Source: Candidatus Pacearchaeota archaeon (lineage in GTDB: Archaea; Nanoarchaeota; Nanoarchaeia; Pacearchaeales; GW2011-AR1). From it: 17,970 nt of DNA. The notes below the pieces were generated by a model. The model was given only the letters and a program-made list of their open reading frames with translations. It made no database searches and was not told where the DNA came from. How positions within the stretch are numbered: position 1 is the first letter of the stretch; the number at the start of each line of letters is the position of its first letter. Below, piece after piece: positions 5,690 through 13,097 of this stretch. Made by a program: the position numbers and the translations under genes. The stretch covers positions 1 through 17,970 of the forward strand of contig JALOBN010000046.1 in assembly GCA_023228245.1 (NCBI GenBank). Reading direction: 5' to 3'.

Positions 5690-6712
5690 TCAACTGAAAT
5701 TATAGAGTTTGGCGTGGTATTCCTCTGCCGTGTATGTCATGCCGATTTGGCCGTAGATCTGGCCCTTGTCGGCCGCACCGGTGAGTGCTGTAGGCGTGTA
5801 AAACAGAACGCCTCCGGGCCTGCCATTCTTCTCAGGGACGGGCAGGAATACTGGGCTACAGTACGCCAAGTCGATCAAGCCGATGTTGGCAGCTGGGCAC
5901 TGAGGCACCTCCACCAGCGGGAATCTTCCGGCCTGAGTCACGATGATATCGATCTGGCCGGAAACTGTCCCAACATTGTTAGTAGGACCGGCAAATACAG
6001 TTACGCCGTACAGATCAGCCAGCTTCTTCAGAACGGAATACCTGCCGATGAAAACCGGATTCTTCATGGGCGCGTAACTGGTCTCCTTCAGCAGGAGGAG
6101 CATGGCATCTACGTCAGCCACGGTGAGGGCATCGCCACCACAGTCTACCTTGTTGGTGTTGATGGTGTGAGCTGCGCCAGAGTCCTTGTTGAGGGTGGCG
6201 AAAAGCCCGGCCATCCTGGAGGCTTCGGTGCTGGCAGCGGATTCGTTGAGCTTGCCGTTCAGCATGTGCCATTCGACATCCATCGCCAACTGTTTCATAG
6301 TCATGTTGAAGTTGCTGACGAACGGATCATTGAGATCCTGCACCTCACCCGTCAGGGCCAGGCCGGAGAGCTTGGAGTTTTCGGATTCGGCTGCCCATGT
6401 GGAGCCTACGCCCTTGTGGAAGATCTGGATATAGCCGAACTCATCCTGTGCTCTGTCGTAGTTCCTGGGGGTAGGCGCTGTACTGGCGGTATCCTCTGGG
6501 ATATCCTGCTGCGTGGGAGTATCCAGAGCGTTGTTGCTGTTGAGAGGATACTTGAACGCCTTGGCGAGCTTTGCGCCGCCGCTCTGGAATCCGCCCAGGC
6601 CGCCGATCATGCTCAGAAACTTGCAATTCTTTTCGGTCAGACCCAACGTCAGGAGCTGGCCGTGATACTGGGGGGTAATCCAGCTTGTTGCTATTGCATC
6701 ACTGTTAGCCAT
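5690..6712 (-). CDS. Major capsid protein (HK97 fold, DUF5309-like)
   Basis: The protein has 340 residues. The N-terminal arm begins MANSDAIATSWITPQYHGQL and leads into TGEVQDLNDPFVSNFNMTMK, a spine helix (QLAMDVEWHMLNGKLNESAA) and TEASRMAGLFATL. The E-loop/A-domain part is NPVFIGRYSVLKKLADLYGV and GQIDIIVTQAGRFPLVEVPQ, and the end is GQIYGQIGMTYTAEEYHAKL. 'E...l.g..........r.~~Gl...i' with a later 'v...y.~~..i.~~~' fits the DUF5309/SU10-type capsid subunits. It forms the icosahedral shell. It follows the scaffold gene by 6 nt, and its AAAGGAT ribosome site lies in the scaffold's last codons. It is probably the most strongly expressed protein of the cluster. Confidence 0.8.
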   Translation of the reverse strand: MANSDAIATSWITPQYHGQLLTLGLTEKNCKFLSMIGGLGGFQSGGAKLAKAFKYPLNSNNALDTPTQQDIPEDTASTAPTPRNYDRAQDEFGYIQIFHKGVGSTWAAESENSKLSGLALTGEVQDLNDPFVSNFNMTMKQLAMDVEWHMLNGKLNESAASTEASRMAGLFATLNKDSGAAHTINTNKVDCGGDALTVADVDAMLLLLKETSYAPMKNPVFIGRYSVLKKLADLYGVTVFAGPTNNVGTVSGQIDIIVTQAGRFPLVEVPQCPAANIGLIDLAYCSPVFLPVPEKNGRPGGVLFYTPTALTGAADKGQIYGQIGMTYTAEEYHAKLYNFS

Positions 6713-6718
6713 AAATCA

Positions 6719-7357
6719 TCATCCTTTAGCTTGTTTTTGTAGAGTTAGCTGATTGTAGCCATTCCAGTCACCAGTTTTGAGGCCATGCTCCTGGGCGGCT
6801 TTGATTTGCTCGTCGATGGTTGGCGCCTTCCCGCCGCCGTTGGCCGGATTGGTGCCGCTCCCGAGCGTAGCGTTGAATGGGAAGAACTTCGGTAGTTTTT
6901 CCACGCTCTTGATAATCCCGTCCTCGTCCTGGCCCGATACCATTTCGAGAACGTCAGAAATAGAAACACCATCAGGAAGCTTGATCTTCTTTTCGGCGAT
7001 CATGGCCTCGACCTTCGCGCGCTTGAGATCCCGGAGATCCCGGTCTTTGAGTGCCTTTTCGAATTCCGCTGCCTTCTCGTGGGCCTTCTCAAGTTCCGTT
7101 TTCTCCTTTTCTTCAGCCGCCTTGCGGGCTGCTATGAGAACTTTGGCGTCCTTCAAAGACATGCCAAGCTCTTTTCCAAGCTTCTCTTCCCTGCCTTCCC
7201 GGTCCCTCTTGAGCCGATCTTCGACAATTGCGTCTATTTCGGCCTGAGTGAGTGTCTTCTTTTCCGGTTCCTTTAGAGGTTCTGCTGGAGGTTGCCCGCC
7301 TGGTACTGGATTATTGGCCGGAGGCGTGCCGGCTGGTGGTACAATTGGATCTGCCAT
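6719..7357 (-). CDS. Capsid scaffold protein (gp20/DUF4355-like)
   Basis: The protein has 212 residues. A Pro-rich disordered start (PPAGTPPANNPVPGGQPPAE) is followed by TLTQAEIDAIVEDRLKRDRE, where 'lTq.e.d.ii..Rl.Re' is the signature of phage GP20-type scaffolds. A long Lys/Glu/Ala coiled coil covers residues about 60-125. The C-terminal part contains KLPDGVSISDVLEMVSGQDE and a Gly-rich linker. Scaffolds guide capsid assembly and leave before DNA enters. It sits directly before the major capsid gene, as usual. GAGGGAG lies upstream of the ATG, but a palindrome (GAGATATCTC) lies between it and the start. Confidence 0.8.
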   Translation of the reverse strand: MADPIVPPAGTPPANNPVPGGQPPAEPLKEPEKKTLTQAEIDAIVEDRLKRDREGREEKLGKELGMSLKDAKVLIAARKAAEEKEKTELEKAHEKAAEFEKALKDRDLRDLKRAKVEAMIAEKKIKLPDGVSISDVLEMVSGQDEDGIIKSVEKLPKFFPFNATLGSGTNPANGGGKAPTIDEQIKAAQEHGLKTGDWNGYNQLTLQKQAKG

Positions 7358-7359
7358 AA

Positions 7360-7387
7360 GAGATATCTCCCTCGATTAGGCATCGAG
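7360..7387 (-). promoter_or_regulatory. Hairpin and palindrome in the scaffold leader
   Basis: Two perfect inverted repeats sit side by side before the scaffold ATG: CTCGAT-TAGGC-ATCGAG (7371-7387) and GAGATATCTC (7360-7369). The GAGGGAG ribosome site lies at their junction. A folded leader could set translation of the scaffold-capsid pair, or stabilise the mRNA end after processing. A DNA-binding site is the other option. No clear TATA box was seen in the 53-base gap. Confidence 0.4.
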
Positions 7388-7410
7388 TAGCCGTGATTGT
7401 GAAAAGATAA

Positions 7411-8238
7411 TTAGGAATTTTTTAAGCTCGCTAGGTATCGGTCTTTCTCTTCCGGTGCCAATGAAATCACGTGAAGGCAGCCCACGTGCCAAACTCCGGC
7501 TGCTCTAGCTTCGTCGACTGAAGGATAATCAGGATTGCTTCCTGAAAGGCTCATAGTTCTGCCTTGCCAGGGGTCACACCTCGGACATGATCCTGAATGA
7601 GTGGAGAGCCTGACCAGATCGTGGCCTTTCGACTGCAATCGGTTGATGGTTCCAGCCCGAAAGCTCTGATTCGTTGATTCTTGTGCAAGCATTTTAGCGT
7701 ATCTGGAAAGATCCCATTCAACGCCATTTTTTGCTGTGAAGCCGGTTATCCCACGTTCGGAAAGCTCTTTTCGGATACGTTTTGCTGCCTGTTGAGTTGT
7801 CTGGTAGCCAATTACTGAGCCCCGGACGTTCTCAAGAGAGACTCGTCGAAATATATCTTCCGTCTTTCTACCGACGACAGTATCAACGTCAACCAATCGG
7901 CTATACGTGTTTTCGGCCAAAACCTGAACGGCTTCGGTGTGAATCTTTCCAAAGCCTGCGATAACCTGATTGCCTGAAAGAGGATCTTTATCGGCCCATT
8001 CCATACCATGCATATAACTAGCTGGAATAGCTTCTTCGGCCCATGTTTTACCACCTTTCAGGAGCTGGGATCTGATCTCTCGGACTCTGGAAAGAATGGT
8101 TTTCTGCCAGTTCGCACTATAAGATTCTGGTGATTTCAAGAGAAGCCGGTTTACTTCTCGAAGTATTTCTTTTTCTCCCCCATCATAAAGCCGAATTAGG
8201 CGTTGGGCCTGGGCATCGTTCAAAGGAGAGGGAGCCAT
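7411..8238 (-). CDS. Minor head protein (MuF / Phage_min_cap2-like)
   Basis: The protein has 275 residues and is helical over 1-190, with QTTQQAAKRIRKELSERGIT and AKMLAQESTNQSFRAGTINR. It then has a cysteine-rich C-terminal module: SCPRCDPWQGRTMSL (217-231), PSVDEARAAG and WHVGCLHVI (250-258). 'H.gsCp.C.pwqGr..slsg....~p.~~~a...g.wH.gC.H' matches the minor capsid protein 2 / MuF (SPP1 gp7) group, which binds the portal and is carried in the head. The scaffold and capsid genes follow, as usual. No convincing ribosome site precedes the ATG (GACATGGATTTAC), and its first 56 bases overlap the end of the HNH gene. The endonuclease insertion may have replaced the original leader. Confidence 0.75.
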   Translation of the reverse strand: MAPSPLNDAQAQRLIRLYDGGEKEILREVNRLLLKSPESYSANWQKTILSRVREIRSQLLKGGKTWAEEAIPASYMHGMEWADKDPLSGNQVIAGFGKIHTEAVQVLAENTYSRLVDVDTVVGRKTEDIFRRVSLENVRGSVIGYQTTQQAAKRIRKELSERGITGFTAKNGVEWDLSRYAKMLAQESTNQSFRAGTINRLQSKGHDLVRLSTHSGSCPRCDPWQGRTMSLSGSNPDYPSVDEARAAGVWHVGCLHVISLAPEEKDRYLASLKNS

Positions 8239-8932
8239 GTAAATCCATGTCGAAACTGATATCTGGATTGATCGCCCAATGGTTGATTAAGAGGGCAAAC
8301 CAATACCACCTTTCATGGCAGGTCTTTCCGTGGCAACTAGCGCATAATGTGACTAAAAGCCAACCTTTGCCCTTACAACCCTGGCGCTTATTATAATCGA
8401 TGTGATGAACTGCGTGATGGCGTCCATTCTCACGCGCGCCGCAAATTAGGCAAGTTCTATTGAATCGTTCCCGCGTTTTTCTTCGGGTTCGAACATTGAA
8501 CTTGGTGCAATACTTTTTCTTACTAATTCCACCGCGCCACTGCTTGGAATTTTGGCCGCTCAGCTTCGGATGGCCCACCAAAGCCTTGCTAATATTCTCT
8601 CGCGTTTTTTGGCTTCGCTTCATGCCGTGATGTTTAGCAGCGCTTTTTGCGATTTGCTCGGGTGTCCGTTTCTGCCCAACATGAGACGCCTTCAGCAATT
8701 CTATCGTTTCGCGACTTGCCCGTTTCCCTAGACGCGACGACCGAAGTCTCTCTAAAGTTTTAGCTGGTTTTTGGGCATTTGAGCGAACTGGAATTTCATA
8801 CTCCCTTAATCTTTTTAAAACTGTGCCTTTGGAGTATCCGAGTAGAGTAGCGCATTCTATCGCGGTTTGCTCGTTTTTTATATAATGCTCTACCAACCAG
8901 TCCTTTGAAATGTAACATTGTATTCGATTCAT
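8183..8932 (-). CDS. HNH homing endonuclease with NUMOD3-like repeats
   Basis: The protein has 249 residues from the ATG at 8932, preceded by GAGGTG with short spacing. An in-frame GTG at 8944 is the alternative start. Residues about 21-52 are a helix-turn-helix (TAIECATLLGYSKGTVLKRL). Residues 66-135 are NUMOD3-like DNA-binding pieces (SRETIELLKASHVGQKRTPE, RENISKALVGHPKLSG). The HNH domain is at residues 140-215: C161-x2-C164, HHIDYNK (176-182) and C197-x2-C200-H201. Such proteins cut sequence-specific sites in unmarked genomes and spread by repair. The gene lies between portal and minor head genes, normally adjacent, and its last 19 codons overlap the minor head gene. Base use looks more AT-rich than in the portal gene. 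Confidence 0.85.
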   Translation of the reverse strand: MNRIQCYISKDWLVEHYIKNEQTAIECATLLGYSKGTVLKRLREYEIPVRSNAQKPAKTLERLRSSRLGKRASRETIELLKASHVGQKRTPEQIAKSAAKHHGMKRSQKTRENISKALVGHPKLSGQNSKQWRGGISKKKYCTKFNVRTRRKTRERFNRTCLICGARENGRHHAVHHIDYNKRQGCKGKGWLLVTLCASCHGKTCHERWYWFALLINHWAINPDISFDMDLHGSLSFERCPGPTPNSAL

Positions 8933-8950
8933 AATACACCTCACGCAGTG

Positions 8951-8986
8951 TTCACGGGAAGTTTTAGCTGGCAGGATGCCCGTGAA
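8951..8986 (-). promoter_or_regulatory. Leader hairpin of the HNH gene
   Basis: TTCACGGG (8951-8958) and CCCGTGAA (8979-8986) form a perfect 8-bp inverted repeat with a 20-nt loop. It lies in the untranslated leader, 19 nt before the HNH start codon. It could be an RNA hairpin controlling translation or read-through from the portal gene, a weak terminator, or a trace of the insertion event. Confidence 0.4.
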
Positions 8987-9037
8987 AGCATCTTTTCGGT
9001 GATCAGCCTATCCAGCTTGTGATAATTAGCAGCTTAC

Positions 9038-9046
9038 TATTTATAT
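9038..9046 (-). promoter_or_regulatory. Archaeal-type TATA box for the HNH gene
   Basis: The minus strand reads CGGAAC-ATATAAATA-GTAAG, a good match to an archaeal TATA box with a purine-rich flank where a BRE would be. Transcription would start near 9012, leaving a leader of about 80 nt that contains the hairpin at 8951-8986. It lies in the 129-base gap between the portal stop and the HNH start, one of the few real gaps in the window. Confidence 0.5.
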
Positions 9047-9061
9047 GTTCCGTGTTGCTTG

Positions 9062-10609
9062 CTATTGATTTTCTCCCACATTTAGCCCCGGAAGCTCGAT
9101 CTTAGGCCCCTCTGGTGTTGGCACCGCAGGCCCGTTCATCTCCTCAGTCTCCTGCTTGATCTGCTCCTCGGGAATGCCTTTGTCCCTCATGAGGCCCTGA
9201 GCACTCCTGACCCCGCCGGTGACGAGCATCTGGTCTCTCTGCGCGTCCGCCGCGTCATCCTTCGGCATTCCATCATGCCAGTTGATTGTGACATTTTCGA
9301 CCACGATAGCGCCCTTATATCCCATATGGACCTCCAGCATGGAAACGAGCCTGAGAAGCTGTTGCACCACGGGAGTAAGCCGCCTCTGAATCTTGTTAGC
9401 CTTCTTCAGCGGCTTCCACATCATGAGCCTTAGCGCCTGAGCAGACACCCCCTGCCCGCCAGCGCTTGAGTCGAAGCAAACCTTAGAGGTCTCGGACAGT
9501 TCATAGAACCTCTGCATGAGGCCCCAACCTTCGCCCGCTATAGCCTGGAAATTGGCTTCCAGGTTGCCGTCCCATGTGAGCATACCAGGAATGGCTTGAT
9601 CCTTGTCCGTGAGTGTGATGTATCGGGAACCGCCTTGAACCTTGTACTCTCCATCCCTCGGATCCTGCTCCTCCATCGGGGGCCCGTACATGCTCGGATC
9701 TGAGTGCTTGTCCAGGACAAAGAAGACCTGTGGATATCTTACTTCCAGCTCCTTGATGACATCTAGGAAGATTGAATAGTCTTCCTTGCCATGATACTTC
9801 TTTGTGGAAGTTGTGTTATGGAGAACTATGATTGCAAAATCGTCTAAGCCAGTCTCCTCAATCGATTGCAGCGCCTTGAAATCAGGAAACTCCGATAACT
9901 CGATCTGAGCCTGGATCTTCTTATTTTTCAAGCGATAAAGCCTGTGCGCAATCCGGCCCACCGTGTGGATCTCTACCTTGAGATATGAGGTCTTCCCGCT
10001 GCTTATGGCGTTGCCGCTCTCGATTGCCTCGATCTGTGCATCGGTAAGCTGGCTGGCTTTGTTGGCAGGGATCATCTGCTGGACAGATATTCCTTTTTCC
10101 GCCTGCTCAGGATCGTCAAATTCGTAGGCAATCACATGCGCCTTGAGCTGTTTGACGTTTGAAGCTTCAACTACAGGAAACCAGTAGCCAGCGGGTACAT
10201 TCTCTATTATGCCATAATCTTGATAGCGGATCTTGATTGGAGCGTCGCCGTACATGCTCATATCGATTACAGCGTCATCAATGACGCTCCATAGATCGGT
10301 CCATTGGATGATCCTGGAGAGGGCTTCGGCCTGGGCAGATTGCTTCTCATCGGCTCTCGCGTCCGGGGTCTCTCCGCACGCCATATCCGACCAGAAGAGG
10401 GATATGAGCTGGAAGTAGTTGAGCTTAAGCCTCAGATCTCCTTTCTTGTCGCCACGGAGCTTCCTGAGTTCGTCCTGCCAGACCTTCTCATGGCACCCCT
10501 CGAAAAGATTCTCATTGCGCTCATAGAGAGCCAGCCGTTCCCTGGTATCGCCATCATCAGGCGGCCAAGGTTGGCCAATGCCAAGAATCTTCTCATAGTC
10601 GGTTATCAT
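9062..10609 (-). CDS. Portal protein (SPP1 gp6-like)
   Basis: The protein has 515 residues. An N-terminal helical part (RERLALYERNENLFEGCHEK) leads into LKLNYFQLISLFWSDMACGE ('vn..~~~v~~~adl~~ge'). The wing domain has MYGDAPIKIRYQDYGI and YWFPVVEASNVKQLKAHVIA, and the stem/clip region has DDFAIIVLHNTTSTKKYHGK and EDYSIFLDVIKELEVRYPQV. The C-terminal crown helices contain GVSAQALRLMMWKPLKKANK. This is the layout of SPP1-type portals, a dodecameric ring at one capsid vertex through which DNA is pumped. The ATG at 10609 overlaps the preceding gene by 17 nt, with GGAG 5 nt upstream. Terminase lies just before it and minor head protein just after, with the HNH gene intervening. Confidence 0.82.
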   Translation of the reverse strand: MITDYEKILGIGQPWPPDDGDTRERLALYERNENLFEGCHEKVWQDELRKLRGDKKGDLRLKLNYFQLISLFWSDMACGETPDARADEKQSAQAEALSRIIQWTDLWSVIDDAVIDMSMYGDAPIKIRYQDYGIIENVPAGYWFPVVEASNVKQLKAHVIAYEFDDPEQAEKGISVQQMIPANKASQLTDAQIEAIESGNAISSGKTSYLKVEIHTVGRIAHRLYRLKNKKIQAQIELSEFPDFKALQSIEETGLDDFAIIVLHNTTSTKKYHGKEDYSIFLDVIKELEVRYPQVFFVLDKHSDPSMYGPPMEEQDPRDGEYKVQGGSRYITLTDKDQAIPGMLTWDGNLEANFQAIAGEGWGLMQRFYELSETSKVCFDSSAGGQGVSAQALRLMMWKPLKKANKIQRRLTPVVQQLLRLVSMLEVHMGYKGAIVVENVTINWHDGMPKDDAADAQRDQMLVTGGVRSAQGLMRDKGIPEEQIKQETEEMNGPAVPTPEGPKIELPGLNVGENQ

Positions 10610-10838
10610 GCTTCTCCAGCTCTCGTTTCTTTCGGATTAATGCTATATTTTCTGCGATGTTCTTTGGGATGTCCTCGAAGTGCTTCAGGCAGAAGGCCAG
10701 ACCTTCCCATGAATTCTTTTGGCCGGTTGCCCTCGGCGAGGAGCCTTCGGGAAGTTCGATCACTTCCCCGGAGATTGATCCCCGGACATAGCCGTCATGC
10801 TCGCCCAGGTCGGAGCCACAGATGCAACAACGTAGCAT
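10593..10838 (-). CDS. Small zinc-binding protein, 81 residues
   Basis: MLRCCICGSDLGEHDGYVRG opens with C4-x2-C7 (plus C5), and a second pair FCLKH (C50-x2-H53) follows after about 40 residues. A single treble-clef or zinc-ribbon site of C2CH type is likely. The C-terminal third is a charged helix (NIALIRKKRELEKHD). TAATG overlap with the preceding gene and an AAGGT ribosome site support the start. Between terminase and portal it could be an accessory packaging factor, but similar short zinc proteins are also general DNA- or RNA-binding proteins. Function unknown. Confidence 0.72.
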   Translation of the reverse strand: MLRCCICGSDLGEHDGYVRGSISGEVIELPEGSSPRATGQKNSWEGLAFCLKHFEDIPKNIAENIALIRKKRELEKHDNRL

Positions 10839-11017
10839 TATTTTACCTTGATAATCATACAGACTCTTTCCATTGGGATCATCGCCACGAATTCTCCGCC
10901 TTCTGCTTCATGGCCATCGAGTTTGAAGAAGGAATACGAACCTGGTATTACTTCCTTTATAAAATCAGCATCGACCGACTTTGGAACTGAGTATTGATCA
11001 AAGTAAACGTCGTACAT
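10838..11017 (-). CDS. Hypothetical 59-residue protein
   Basis: The ATG at 11017 comes 3 nt after the terminase stop, with an AGGAT ribosome site in the terminase's last codons. The frame ends in TAATG, overlapping the next gene by one base. The protein reads MYDVYFDQYSVPKSVDADFI, then KEVIPGSYSFFKLDGHEAEG and a beta end (GEFVAMIPMERVCMIIKVK). Acidic and aromatic residues and alternating strands look like a small folded domain. I do not recognise the family. Tight junctions on both sides make it a genuine gene. Confidence 0.8.
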   Translation of the reverse strand: MYDVYFDQYSVPKSVDADFIKEVIPGSYSFFKLDGHEAEGGEFVAMIPMERVCMIIKVK

Positions 11018-11020
11018 ATT

Positions 11021-12553
11021 CTAGAATCCTGCGGGCTTTGCGCCCACTTTGGCAATGCCGGTAAACAATCGCATCGCCTGGTATCGAGTCTCATCACATG
11101 TATGATCATTTGTTTTGATCGGCTTTTCGTCGCCCCGCTGTTGAGCCTTTTCATCCCATAGATAATTCATATGCTCCGAGATGGTTCTCACACACTGCCT
11201 GAATATCTTCAGCCATCCAAGCATGAGGGCAACGGATACTTTCTGAATTCCGGGAGCAACGTCATTGATGGCTGAATAGACCACAATTCCGGGAAAGTCC
11301 TGCCTGAGCTGAGCGATGAAACCTGCCGCCGAGGGATCGACATCGATGGAGCGAGGCCGGATTGGCTGCTCATTCCAGACCAGGAAGGCCTTCATATCCC
11401 TAGAGTATTCTGCATTGGTTTTTTGGCGGCCTTCCTTTTTCGAATCCCAATAGTATTCCTTGACTTTGTACCATACTCTCTCATGTTTTCCATACAATCC
11501 GAAGACACAAGGATTGACGGTGCCGTAGTCAACAGCCACGCGCCACAAATCAAATTGCGCGGGCAGTTCATCAACTATCATCGATTTTCCAGTTTCGTCT
11601 TTTGCATCATTGGTGAAAAACCCGTAGATCCTGCCTTCTGCTGCCACCCACAGGCCCAAAATGAACCTGAGATAGTAGACCGTGCCCGGTGGGTTCTCCC
11701 TAACTAAGTCGGCTTTGTAGTCATCCGTGAGCCCTGGATTATCATCTAGGATGAAATGCCAGAGGCGAATAGAGATTTCGCCCACTCTATCAATATAATC
11801 TGTTTTGATGTAATGAAGAGGTTGATCAGGATTTGTCGTGCCCAAGAGGGTCGATCCGGCCTTGTCCATCCGGGTTCTCAGCATCTTGAAAACGCTTTTC
11901 GCCCAAGTGGTGACTTCATCAGCATATGCATCGAGTAGGGTTGGGCCTCGGAATTTCTTCTCCTGCCCGACATCATTTGCCCCTCTGATGCTGATTGTCC
12001 GACCAAAGATGAAGAATTGCCTCCAGCCATGAACATGATTGATCGCGGAAGGAAGAAGATCTTTCAATGGCTCGATGCAATTGAGTTCTAGGGTTTCCGT
12101 TGTGTTCCCTATCATCATTCTGCGGCCTTTGCGACCATTGGCACACCGCCAGAGCCAGACGATCAGGCTCATTATGGTCTTGGAGCTTCTGACCGACCCA
12201 TACCAGAGATTGATGCTCAGGGGGTGATCGATGCTTGCCAGGATACTTTCAGCCTGCTTGCCCCTTGGTAGCATCAGGTCATTGGTGCCTTTTTCCGGCT
12301 CGATGCCCTGCGCCAACTTTCGCAAGCACTCAAAGATCTGCCCCTGCTGATCATCTTCCCCCGCTTGCTGGAATATTGGGAAAAGATCATGATCTCGCGG
12401 GATGTCACCTAATCGGATTGCAGCGATGAAGTAATTGAGAAGTTCGCCAGGCTCGATCTCAACCGGGCCGGATGGAAGTGTTGCAATCACAGCGGGCCGG
12501 GCCGCTTTCCGCTTGATCTTTCGGAATTGCTGCTGAAGGGCATAGACATTCAT
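11021..12553 (-). CDS. terL: Terminase large subunit
   Basis: The protein has 510 residues. The ATPase domain has Walker A GSVRSSKT (119-126), Walker B LLDAYADE (206-213) and the coupling motif GTTNP (238-242). The RNase H-like nuclease domain has VAVDYGTVNP (D342), SIDVDPSA (D404, D406) and NDHTCDETRY (D487) as the likely metal ligands. This is the packaging motor that cuts concatemeric DNA and pumps it through the portal. The Walker A form 'GxxRSSKT' fits the PBSX/SPP1-like (Terminase_3/6) group. About 100 residues precede the ATPase domain, longer than usual, with Gln/Lys-rich helices that might bind the small subunit. The start overlaps the upstream stop as ATGA. Confidence 0.9.
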   Translation of the reverse strand: MNVYALQQQFRKIKRKAARPAVIATLPSGPVEIEPGELLNYFIAAIRLGDIPRDHDLFPIFQQAGEDDQQGQIFECLRKLAQGIEPEKGTNDLMLPRGKQAESILASIDHPLSINLWYGSVRSSKTIMSLIVWLWRCANGRKGRRMMIGNTTETLELNCIEPLKDLLPSAINHVHGWRQFFIFGRTISIRGANDVGQEKKFRGPTLLDAYADEVTTWAKSVFKMLRTRMDKAGSTLLGTTNPDQPLHYIKTDYIDRVGEISIRLWHFILDDNPGLTDDYKADLVRENPPGTVYYLRFILGLWVAAEGRIYGFFTNDAKDETGKSMIVDELPAQFDLWRVAVDYGTVNPCVFGLYGKHERVWYKVKEYYWDSKKEGRQKTNAEYSRDMKAFLVWNEQPIRPRSIDVDPSAAGFIAQLRQDFPGIVVYSAINDVAPGIQKVSVALMLGWLKIFRQCVRTISEHMNYLWDEKAQQRGDEKPIKTNDHTCDETRYQAMRLFTGIAKVGAKPAGF

Positions 12554-12849
12554 CGTTCTTCCATCTTCTCTTTGAAAGCGTCGAGCTCTTCCCGGAGCTT
12601 CTTGAAATCGTTCGCTTCCATGTGGGCCTTGTAGGCCATGATCCAGGTGTTCAGGAGTTGAGATACCTTTCCCAGCTCGGAAACATCGGCGTCATCTTTT
12701 CGGAGTTGGTTGATTAGAGTTTGCACATACTTCATTATATCTTTCGGCTGCTTCAATTCGAGGTATCTCGGCCCGCCTTTTCTGGAATTGGCAGGCTTAG
12801 CCGCTTTCGATTTTTGGCTTATCCCCCCCTGGGGTCTTTTATTTTCCAC
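12550..12849 (-). CDS. Candidate terminase small subunit, GTG start
   Basis: The protein has 99 residues from GTG at 12849, with AAGGA about 10 nt upstream. A nearby ATG (12851) leads only to a ten-residue frame. The N-terminus is basic and disordered (KRPQGGISQKSKAAKPANSR). Then come helices PKDIMKYVQTLINQLRKDD, VSELGKVSQLLNTWIMAYKA and a charged coiled coil (FKKLREELDAFKEKMEER). A coiled coil with 'L..l..a~~~~le..el~~l...le' next to terL is common for small terminase proteins, but the usual N-terminal helix-turn-helix is not obvious. The role rests on position and the ATGA link to terL. Confidence 0.55.
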   Translation of the reverse strand: MENKRPQGGISQKSKAAKPANSRKGGPRYLELKQPKDIMKYVQTLINQLRKDDADVSELGKVSQLLNTWIMAYKAHMEANDFKKLREELDAFKEKMEER

Positions 12850-13097
12850 ATGCTTTCAATCCTTGAAATAAAATGACATAGATCAATAGAACGGGCTGGC
12901 CGGGCTGTTATTCGCGCTGTTCGGAGGGATCCGAAAAAGATTGTGCCGGGCCAGGCCGGATAGGGGAAATGCCCCGTAACTCGGAGGAAGAGCCGGAATG
13001 GGTACCGGCCCGCTGAACGCATCCCGCATGGATGACAATGATGGCCCGACTCAAAGGTGGAGTGAGACTAAGAGCAAAGCCGGGCCCGGAAGGTGGC
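12850..13097. other. GC-rich region without a clear gene; candidate packaging site
   Basis: About 250 bases between the 42-residue gene and the small terminase hold no convincing gene. Several frames stay open by chance because the stretch is GC-rich: a Ser/Pro-rich frame at 12908-13165, a 48-residue Pro-rich frame at 12883-13029 and an opposite-strand 40-residue frame at 12998-13120. The minus-strand frames lack a good ribosome site. A direct repeat GGGCTG-GCC-GGGCTG lies at 12893-12907. DNA just upstream of the small terminase gene is the classic position for a cos or pac site, so that is my inference. A small Pro-rich protein remains possible. Confidence 0.35.

Noticed and set aside
5579..6742. 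387-residue open frame on the plus strand
   Set aside because: It lies opposite the major capsid gene, has unnatural composition and no ribosome site. It is a shadow.
12883..13029. 48-residue Pro-rich minus-strand frame
   Set aside because: It looks protein-like but has no ribosome site and no link to neighbours. It competes with another open frame in the same GC-rich stretch.
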